A DNA stretch of 12,298 bases from Phycisphaerae bacterium (GTDB lineage Bacteria; Planctomycetota; Phycisphaerae; JAAYCJ01): the NCBI GenBank assembly GCA_015486815.1, contig WFQY01000428.1, positions 1 through 12,298 on the forward strand, written 5' to 3'. The notes under the pieces are model-generated. The model worked only from the letters and a program-made list of their open reading frames with translations. It was not told where the DNA came from and did no database searches. Below, one piece after another: positions 7,217-12,298 of the stretch (the stretch's first letter is position 1; each line of letters begins with the position of its first letter). The translations under genes were made by a program, and so were the position numbers.

Positions 7217-8552
7217 CTTCCGCTAATTTTCCAAGCTGTTTCCTAACATATTTTTCGTCAATCTTAATACTCTTCTTTCTCATCTCGGGCGTATCGAAAC
7301 TAATATCTTCCATAAGCTTTTCGACAATGGTATAGAGTCTCCTTGCGCCGATATTCTGCGATGTCTGATTGACCTGATATGCAATTTCCGCCATCACCTC
7401 AATAGCTTTAGGCGTAAAATCGACCGTAATTCCTTCCGTTTTCATCAACGCTTTTTGTTGTTTTATCAATGCGTTTTCTGGCTCGGTCAATATTCGTATA
7501 AAATCTTCTTTTGCAAGCTCATTCAATTCGACGCGTATCGGAAATCGTCCTTGAAGCTCGGGCATAAGATCCGATGGCTTTGAGCTTGAAAACGCACCTG
7601 CACCTATGAACAATATATGATCCGTCCTTACAGGCCCGTGCCGTGTATAGATAGTCGAGCCTTCGACAATAGGCAGAAGGTCGCGCTGAACTCCCTGCCG
7701 CGAAACGTCAGGACCCCTGCCTGCTTCTTGAACGCACAGCTTATCAAGCTCATCGATAAAAATTATACCCGTATTTTCGGTTCGTCTGATTGCCTCGGTT
7801 ACAATCTTTTCATTATCGAGTATCGCATCAAGCTGCTGCGAGCGAATAATCTTACGGGCGTCTTTTACGGGAATTTTCTTCGTCTGACTACGCGTCGGTA
7901 CGAGCTTATCGAGAATACCCTGAAATTCCTCATCCATCTGATCCATTCCCATAGGCGTAAATACACCCATCGGAATGGCCTTTTCTTCTATTACAATTTC
8001 GACCAATTTGTCTTCGAGTACTCCTTTTCTCAATTGATCTCTGAGTTTGTTTCTCGTTCGCTCCGTACGCTTTCTTGCCCTTTCGTCTTCAATCTCTACA
8101 TTCCTACCGGGTAGCAATGCATCGAGCAGCCTCTCTTCGACCTGCTCATCAACCTGTCCTTTGATTTCTTCCGCATATTCCGCTTTGACCATACGCAATG
8201 CCATCTCCAGCAGGTCTCTCACCATAGCATCGACATCACGCCCGTGATAACCTACTTCGGTGTATTTCGTCGCTTCAACTTTGATAAACGGTGCCTTGAC
8301 CAATTCTGCCAGCCGACGTGCTATTTCCGTTTTCCCCACGCCTGTTGGCCCTATCATCAGAATATTTTTCGGACCTATCTCTTTGCGCAATTTATCGTCA
8401 AGCTGAAGACGTCGCCAGCGATTTCTGATTGCAATCGCAACCGATTTCTTCGCTTCATCCTGACTAATGATGTATTTATTCAGCTCGCTAACAATTTGTT
8501 TGGGAGTAAGGTCGTCGCAATATTTTGCAAGATCAATATTATTCTCTGCCAC
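7188..8552 (-). CDS. hslU: ATP-dependent protease ATPase subunit HslU (ClpY)
   Basis: This AAA+ unfoldase forms a hexamer that feeds substrates into the HslV peptidase in the cytoplasm. From the chosen start it has 454 aa. It shows the family N-terminus 'LTPKQIVSELNKYIISQDEA', Walker A GPTGVGKT (68-75), a pore loop G-Y-H-G (101-104), a charged I-domain insertion (about 110-245), Walker B 'GIIFIDELDKL' (D267-E268), the 'LQGRFPIRVEL' sensor/arginine-finger region, and the C-terminal tail 'EDLSKFIL' that docks into HslV. GTG at 8552 is preferred over the in-frame GTG at 8567 because AGAGGA lies 6 nt upstream of it. The usual hslV neighbour is absent: upstream is an intergenic region and a divergent gene. 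The pore loop differs from the common GYVG. neuC overlaps its 3' end. Confidence 0.95.
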   Translation of the reverse strand: MAENNIDLAKYCDDLTPKQIVSELNKYIISQDEAKKSVAIAIRNRWRRLQLDDKLRKEIGPKNILMIGPTGVGKTEIARRLAELVKAPFIKVEATKYTEVGYHGRDVDAMVRDLLEMALRMVKAEYAEEIKGQVDEQVEERLLDALLPGRNVEIEDERARKRTERTRNKLRDQLRKGVLEDKLVEIVIEEKAIPMGVFTPMGMDQMDEEFQGILDKLVPTRSQTKKIPVKDARKIIRSQQLDAILDNEKIVTEAIRRTENTGIIFIDELDKLCVQEAGRGPDVSRQGVQRDLLPIVEGSTIYTRHGPVRTDHILFIGAGAFSSSKPSDLMPELQGRFPIRVELNELAKEDFIRILTEPENALIKQQKALMKTEGITVDFTPKAIEVMAEIAYQVNQTSQNIGARRLYTIVEKLMEDISFDTPEMRKKSIKIDEKYVRKQLGKLAEDEDLSKFIL

Positions 8553-8558
8553 TTTTTT

Positions 8559-8564
8559 TCCTCT
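8559..8564 (-). promoter_or_regulatory. Ribosome binding site deciding the hslU start
   Basis: On the minus strand this reads AGAGGA, 6 nt before GTG at 8552-8550. The alternative GTG at 8567 would place this purine run inside the gene and lacks a comparable site upstream, so it supports the shorter HslU. Confidence 0.6.
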
Positions 8565-8615
8565 CACTTAACATCAAAAGGTCTTTTCGGAATGCAAAAA
8601 GTTTTCTAAAAGTAA

Positions 8616-8651
8616 GTTCGAAGTATTATATCAATCTCTTTTCCTTCGAAC
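8616..8651. promoter_or_regulatory. 8+8 bp dyad GTTCGAAG/CTTCGAAC around hslU promoter
   Basis: GTTCGAAG (8616-8623) and its exact reverse complement (8644-8651) are separated by 20 nt. One arm covers the predicted hslU transcription start, the other overlaps the -35 hexamer, and the -10 lies between them. It does not resemble the CIRCE heat-shock operator. A repressor site is a reasonable inference; the binding protein is unknown. Confidence 0.45.
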
Positions 8652-8653
8652 AA
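8625..8653 (-). promoter_or_regulatory. Candidate promoter for hslU-neuC
   Basis: Read on the minus strand, TTGTTC (8653-8648) is followed by a 17-nt spacer and a perfect TATAAT (8630-8625). The -10 is full consensus, but the -35 matches only at TTG. Transcription would begin near 8618, about 66 nt before the hslU start codon. No alternative heat-shock sigma signature is evident. Confidence 0.5.
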
Positions 8654-8734
8654 CATATTAATAACGGGTAATATTACGGACGACACTGTATATTTTTATA
8701 CGCAAATTAATTTTAAAAAAACATAATTTTGCTT

Positions 8735-8763
8735 TTGAATAGCCATAACTCGATTGTTACAAT
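8735..8763 (+). promoter_or_regulatory. Candidate promoter for the sulfur-relay fusion gene
   Basis: TTGAAT (8735-8740, 4/6) is followed by a 17-nt spacer and TACAAT (8758-8763, 5/6). The predicted transcription start is near 8770, giving a leader of about 74 nt. It is the best sigma70-like pair I can find between the divergent genes on the plus strand. Confidence 0.5.
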
Positions 8764-8779
8764 TAATAACTTTAATTGT
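8759..8779. promoter_or_regulatory. Operator-like dyad ACAATTAA-N5-TTAATTGT
   Basis: A perfect 8+8 bp inverted repeat with a 5-nt spacer overlaps the -10 hexamer and predicted +1 of the candidate promoter for the 8844 gene. A nested dyad GTTA-N7-TAAC occupies 8756-8770. Placement over -10/+1 is typical of a repressor operator. A sulfur-, redox- or metal-responsive regulator would fit the downstream gene, but none is encoded in the window. Confidence 0.5.
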
Positions 8780-8843
8780 TTTGGCAGATAATAAGAGACA
8801 AGCAGACTGTTTTTTACACTATTAAGGATAAGAAAGGGTAAAA

Positions 8844-11324
8844 ATGTCTGAAAAAACACGGTTGGTGATAGTCGGTGGAGTAGCAGGTGGTGCGTCAGCA
8901 GCAGCTCGTGCGAGACGAGTGTCGGAAGACGCTGAAATTATAATGTTCGAACGAGGCGAACACATTTCGTTCGCAAATTGCGGTTTGCCTTACTATCTCG
9001 GCGGTGTGATAACCGATAGAGATCGTCTTCTCGTTCAGACTTGCGGCGGAATGAAAAATCGCTACGGAGTCGATGTGCGCATAAATTCCGAAGTCATTAA
9101 AATAGACAGAGAGAAAAAAGAGGTTGTTGTTCTTGACAAAAAAACAGGGAATGAGTATTCCGAGCGATACGATAAGCTTATCCTTTCTCCCGGTGCCGAT
9201 CCAATCAAGCCCAAGCTGCCCGGCATCAACAGCAAATTAGTTAAAACCCTTCGTAATATGAAAGATTGCGATGAGATAGAACAGCTGCTTGAAGAAAACA
9301 AACCATCGAGCGCTGTAATTGTCGGTGGCGGATATATAGGTTTGGAAATGACAGAAGCGTTGGTGCATCGCGGAATAAAAATAACAATTGTCGAGTTGAT
9401 GGATCAAGTAATGGGACCGGTCGATCCGGAAATGGCGACACCTATTCATCAACACCTTCAGCTAAAGGGTGTTGACCTTAGGCTCGGAACATCGGTAGAT
9501 GGATTTAACGAAGATAATAATCGCCTTCGTGTACATCTGAGTACGGGCGAGACGCTTGAGTGTGGCCTTGCTATTCTTTCCGTTGGTGTTCGACCCGAAG
9601 TCAGACTTGCAAAAGAAGCAGAACTCGAATTAGGTGAACGAGGTGGAATCAAAGTCGATGATCATCTGCGAACAAGCGATCCCGATATATTTGCAATAGG
9701 TGACGCTATTGAAGTGATCGATTTCGTAGGAAAAGTCCCAACCTTAATTCCGCTTGCAGGGCCAGCCAATAGGCAGGGTAGAATTGCAGCTGACAATGCA
9801 CTCGGACATGATAGTGTCTATACCGGTACTCAGGGTACTGGCATTTGCAAAATCTTCGATCTCGCGATTGGTATGACCGGACTTAGCGAAAAAGTCCTTA
9901 AAAAAATCGGAAGAAAATATTCGAAAATCTATGTCCATCCCGCAAACCACGCAAGTTACTATCCCGGTGCTCATCCGATTAGTTGTAAGTTAATATTCGA
10001 TCCCGATGACGGCACGATACTCGGCGCACAAGCAGCTGGTATGGATGGCGTGGATAAACGAATTGACCTTTTAGCGATGGCTATTCGTGGCGGACTTACC
10101 GTTTTTGATTTGCAGGATATAGAGCTATGTTATGCACCACCGTTTGGCTCAGCGAAAGATCCGGTCAATTACGCAGGATTTGTAGCTGCCAATGTGATTC
10201 GTGGAGATATGCACGTCTGCTATGTCGAAGATGTGATGAATCCTCGCGAAGATCAAGTTATTTTGGATGTACGCAATCCGAATGAGCTTGAAGCGGGCTC
10301 AATTCCGGGAAATATCAACATTCCTCTCGATCAGATTAGAAGCCGACTTAACGAACTCGACAAAACTAAGGAATATCTCGTCTATTGCAGGGTAGGTCTG
10401 CGTGGCTATCTCGCCTGCAGAATTCTCGAGCAGAATGGCTTTAGATGCCGAAACCTTACAGGCGGATATAAGACATATCAGGATGTAGTTGGTATAAAAC
10501 CGAAAGAGCAGGTAGAAACAAAAGAGATAGCTGACGATACTGGTGAGCTTGATGTTACAACGCGTGCACGCAAGAGAGCACCGATTGAAATGCCCGAAAT
10601 AATGGTCGACTCCACAGGTTTACAATGTCCCGGCCCCATTATTAAACTTAAGCAGGCTGCCGATACCGCTAAACCAGGCCAGACCATTAGGATAAAGGCA
10701 ACTGAGATGAGCTTCTTGGTGGACGTCGAAGGCTGGTGCACCAGTACAGGCAATGAACTGGTAGAATCCAAGTGTGAAAACGGAATATGCGAAGCTGTCA
10801 TTCTGAAGAAAGAAGTTGCAGAAACGAAAGGATTGGTTGCCGGCAAAATATCGCCAAAAAAGAAAACGATTATCGTTTTCAGCGGCAACTTGGATAAAGT
10901 GATGGCTTCTTTCATCATAGCCAACGGGGCAGCTGCTATGGGAAGTGAAGTTACTATGTTCTTTACTTTCTGGGGAATAAACGTCCTTCGAAAGTCAAAT
11001 CCTCCTGCTACGCAGAAATCATTTATGGAAAAAATGTTTGGTTGGATGATGCCTCGCGGTGCGGAAAAACTTCCGCTCTCGAAGATGAATATGGGCGGTA
11101 TGGGCACGATGATGATGAAAGGTGTAATGAAACAGAAGAAAGTTCCTTCTCTGCCCGAGCTTATCGAACAAGCGAAAAACTCAGGCGTAAAGTTAGTTGT
11201 TTGTTCGATGAGTATGGACGTAATGGGAATAAAGAAAGAGGAGCTTATCGACGGAATAGAAGAGGGTGGCGTTGCCCGATATCTCGCAGAAGCGGAACGT
11301 GGCAATGTAAACCTGTTTATCTGA
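8844..11324 (+). CDS. CoA-disulfide reductase/rhodanese/TusA/DsrE2 fusion protein
   Basis: This 826-aa protein has four sulfur-handling modules in one chain. (1) Residues 1 to about 452: FAD/NAD(P)H-dependent CoA-disulfide (or persulfide) reductase, with FAD motif GGVAGG (11-16), single redox Cys46 in 'SFANCGLPYYLGG', nucleotide-binding 'VIVGGGYIG' (158-166) and the second FAD motif ending in G286-D287. (2) About 460-545: rhodanese domain, 'LDVRNPNE' and active loop C515-R-V-G-L-R. (3) About 586-655: TusA sulfur-carrier domain with C595-P-G-P. (4) About 665-826: DsrE2-type domain with a Met-rich stretch (11 Met in 728-762) and Cys787 in 'VVCSMSMDVMG'. All four expected reactive Cys are present. 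AAAGGG at 8833-8838, 5 nt before the ATG, supports the start. A role in reducing or relaying persulfide sulfur in the cytoplasm is inferred from the modules. No dsr, sox or hdr genes are nearby. Confidence 0.9.
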   Translation: MSEKTRLVIVGGVAGGASAAARARRVSEDAEIIMFERGEHISFANCGLPYYLGGVITDRDRLLVQTCGGMKNRYGVDVRINSEVIKIDREKKEVVVLDKKTGNEYSERYDKLILSPGADPIKPKLPGINSKLVKTLRNMKDCDEIEQLLEENKPSSAVIVGGGYIGLEMTEALVHRGIKITIVELMDQVMGPVDPEMATPIHQHLQLKGVDLRLGTSVDGFNEDNNRLRVHLSTGETLECGLAILSVGVRPEVRLAKEAELELGERGGIKVDDHLRTSDPDIFAIGDAIEVIDFVGKVPTLIPLAGPANRQGRIAADNALGHDSVYTGTQGTGICKIFDLAIGMTGLSEKVLKKIGRKYSKIYVHPANHASYYPGAHPISCKLIFDPDDGTILGAQAAGMDGVDKRIDLLAMAIRGGLTVFDLQDIELCYAPPFGSAKDPVNYAGFVAANVIRGDMHVCYVEDVMNPREDQVILDVRNPNELEAGSIPGNINIPLDQIRSRLNELDKTKEYLVYCRVGLRGYLACRILEQNGFRCRNLTGGYKTYQDVVGIKPKEQVETKEIADDTGELDVTTRARKRAPIEMPEIMVDSTGLQCPGPIIKLKQAADTAKPGQTIRIKATEMSFLVDVEGWCTSTGNELVESKCENGICEAVILKKEVAETKGLVAGKISPKKKTIIVFSGNLDKVMASFIIANGAAAMGSEVTMFFTFWGINVLRKSNPPATQKSFMEKMFGWMMPRGAEKLPLSKMNMGGMGTMMMKGVMKQKKVPSLPELIEQAKNSGVKLVVCSMSMDVMGIKKEELIDGIEEGGVARYLAEAERGNVNLFI

Positions 11325-11342
11325 TATCGGATATGTAATTTC

Positions 11343-11371
11343 TTGACTTTTCGTAAGAGCCTAAATAAAAT
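11343..11371 (+). promoter_or_regulatory. Candidate promoter for the dynamin-like gene
   Basis: TTGACT (11343-11348, 5/6) is followed by a 17-nt spacer and TAAAAT (11366-11371, 5/6), just after the fusion gene. The predicted start near 11378 leaves an unusually long leader of about 186 nt before the GTPase start codon. Confidence 0.6.
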
Positions 11372-11383
11372 AACGCATACTTC

Positions 11384-11399
11384 GGGGATGGAGTTCCCC
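11384..11399 (+). other. Short GC-rich stem-loop GGGGA/TCCCC
   Basis: A 5-bp stem with a 6-nt loop starts about 6 nt after the predicted transcription start at 11378. It has no T-run on either strand, so it is unlikely to be a normal intrinsic terminator for the upstream gene. As a 5'-terminal hairpin it could stabilise the leader transcript, which is inference. Confidence 0.35.
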
Positions 11400-11473
11400 A
11401 AATAATCGCTCATCTGAGCTAATGACTCCTACCATCGTTCGGATATGCAAAATAGCTTGTATGTACGGAAAAA

Positions 11474-11523
11474 TGCAGGTACGGTAGATGCTATATTCGG
11501 TATGTCTATGTGCGGTACCTGCA
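11474..11523 (+). other. Hairpin with 9-bp perfect stem in dynamin leader
   Basis: TGCAGGTAC (11474-11482) pairs exactly with GTACCTGCA (11515-11523) around a 32-nt loop. Inside the loop, TAGA (11485-11488) can pair with TCTA (11505-11508), and ATA with TAT around a TTCGG loop (11493-11503). The element ends 25 nt before the ribosome binding site of the GTPase gene. I recognise no known riboswitch signature. It may be a cis-acting RNA structure or a DNA operator. Confidence 0.45.
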
Positions 11524-11563
11524 ATTATGGTATGGAAGATTATTTGGGAAGGAGAATTCCTGT

Positions 11564-12298
11564 ATGTGCCCGAAGGCTACCTCTGTCAATCCGAAACCGG
11601 CAGATTTGATTGACATACTCGCGGATGCGGCTTCTATCATCGAGGGGCTTGGCTCCGATTTTGATGCGCTTTTATCCGATCTCAATCAATTACGTGATCG
11701 ATTATCTCAAGGACGATTTCATTTAGCTGTCTTAGGGCAATTCAAACGAGGTAAAAGTACACTGCTTAATGCATTATTGGGCCAGCAGGTGCTTCCGACA
11801 GCTTTGGTGCCATTGACAGCTATCCCGACCTTTATTAGTTACGGCGATCGGATGCAAGCGACAGCCTATTTCAGAGATGATGATCAGCCAAAATCAATTT
11901 CCAGCGATACCGCCGGCGAGATAAGAGATTTTCTCTCCGAATTTGTTACCGAAGAGGGCAATCCGAAAAATATTATGGGCGTATCTTATGTGGAGATTAC
12001 TTATCCCTCGGAAATCCTCCGAAGCGGAGCGGTATTAATCGATACTCCCGGAATCGGCTCAACGTTTCGGCACAATACCGAAGCGACATTGAATTTTCTT
12101 CCTCAGTGCGATGCAGCTTTGTTTATCGTTTCCGCTGACCCGCCGATTACCGAAGTCGAAGTTGCTTTTCTCAAAGAAGCAAGAAAAAATGTATCACGTA
12201 TCTTTTTCATTCTTAATAAGGTCGATTACCTTGCCCCCGAAGACCGAGAACTTGTTACGGACTTTCTTAAAAAAGTGTTAACTGAGCAAGTAGGAATC
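11564..12298 (+). CDS. Dynamin-like GTPase, N-terminal part (runs off window)
   Basis: An open frame of 245 codons continues past the window end with no stop. It encodes the GTPase domain of a bacterial dynamin-family protein. G1 P-loop: 'GQFKRGKST' (58-66). G2: Thr85 in 'PLTAIPT' is the likely switch residue. G3: 'DTPGIGS' (160-166). G4: N218-K219-V220-D221. The P-loop is preceded by about 57 residues of mostly helical sequence, as in bacterial dynamin-like proteins. The helical stalk and any membrane paddle would lie beyond the window. The start is ATG at 11564 with AAGGAG at 11549-11554, 9 nt upstream. Family members bind and remodel membranes after GTP-dependent assembly. The specific role here is unknown, and the gene appears to have its own promoter. 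Confidence 0.88.
   Translation, partial: MCPKATSVNPKPADLIDILADAASIIEGLGSDFDALLSDLNQLRDRLSQGRFHLAVLGQFKRGKSTLLNALLGQQVLPTALVPLTAIPTFISYGDRMQATAYFRDDDQPKSISSDTAGEIRDFLSEFVTEEGNPKNIMGVSYVEITYPSEILRSGAVLIDTPGIGSTFRHNTEATLNFLPQCDAALFIVSADPPITEVEVAFLKEARKNVSRIFFILNKVDYLAPEDRELVTDFLKKVLTEQVGI

Noticed and set aside
7617..8114. 165-codon plus-strand open frame opposite hslU
   Set aside because: It is antisense to a clearly conserved hslU, has no recognisable domain, and is explained by codon bias of the true gene.
11030..11130. Met-rich tract in the fusion protein as a novel metal-binding insert
   Set aside because: A Met-rich 'KLPLSKMNMGGMG' segment is, from memory, a normal feature of DsrE2-type domains, so it supports the family call rather than novelty.
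11384..11399. Intrinsic terminator for the sulfur-relay fusion gene
   Set aside because: The GGGGA/TCCCC stem is short and is followed by A-rich sequence rather than a T-run on either strand. It also lies after a strong promoter, so a leader role is as likely.
10478..11413. 311-codon minus-strand open frame opposite the fusion gene
   Set aside because: It lies antisense to the TusA and DsrE2 modules, is Ser/Ile/Phe-rich as expected from mirror reading of Met/Lys/Gly-rich codons, and has no domain signature.

Overview
This window looks like chromosomal DNA from a Gram-negative bacterium. It encodes a complete outer-membrane-spanning RND pump, and base composition looks moderately A+T-rich by eye. 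The gene mix includes a CoA-disulfide-reductase/sulfur-relay fusion, an HslU with no hslV beside it, a NeuC-type epimerase and a bacterial dynamin. That would fit an anaerobic or sediment lineage, possibly PVC/Planctomycetes-like, but no marker gene fixes the taxonomy, so this is only a guess. I see no rRNA, tRNA, CRISPR array, insertion sequence or phage gene.

Layout. (1) 221-5981, plus strand: a tight three-gene operon (TolC-family outer membrane factor, membrane-fusion adaptor, RND permease). Both junctions are 4-nt ATGA overlaps, and a near-consensus sigma70-type promoter lies at 90-118. (2) 6011-8552, minus strand: hslU followed by a neuC-type hydrolysing UDP-sugar 2-epimerase whose start lies inside the last codons of hslU. 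This pair converges on the RND operon with a 29-nt gap. (3) 8844-11324, plus strand, divergent from hslU: one 826-residue protein joining four sulfur-transfer modules (CoA-disulfide reductase, rhodanese, TusA, DsrE2). (4) 11564 to the window end, plus strand: the first 245 residues of a dynamin-like GTPase, running off the window and preceded by a long leader with several dyads.

How the parts work. The RND operon should assemble one tripartite efflux pump; the substrate cannot be read from the sequence. HslU is the unfoldase of the HslUV protease, and its conserved C-terminal docking tail implies an HslV partner encoded elsewhere. The fusion protein could receive, reduce and pass on persulfide sulfur within a single chain. 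The dynamin-like GTPase probably acts on membranes.

The clearest non-coding signals are promoter-dyad combinations. A perfect 8+8 bp dyad covers the -10/+1 region of the candidate promoter for the sulfur fusion. Another perfect 8+8 bp dyad brackets the candidate hslU promoter. Two TTACA/TGTAA dyads flank the RND promoter region, and a 9-bp hairpin lies in the dynamin leader. I do not see a wholly new multi-gene system. The best leads are the regulated sulfur-relay fusion, the orphan HslU with an altered pore loop, and the structured leader of the dynamin gene.
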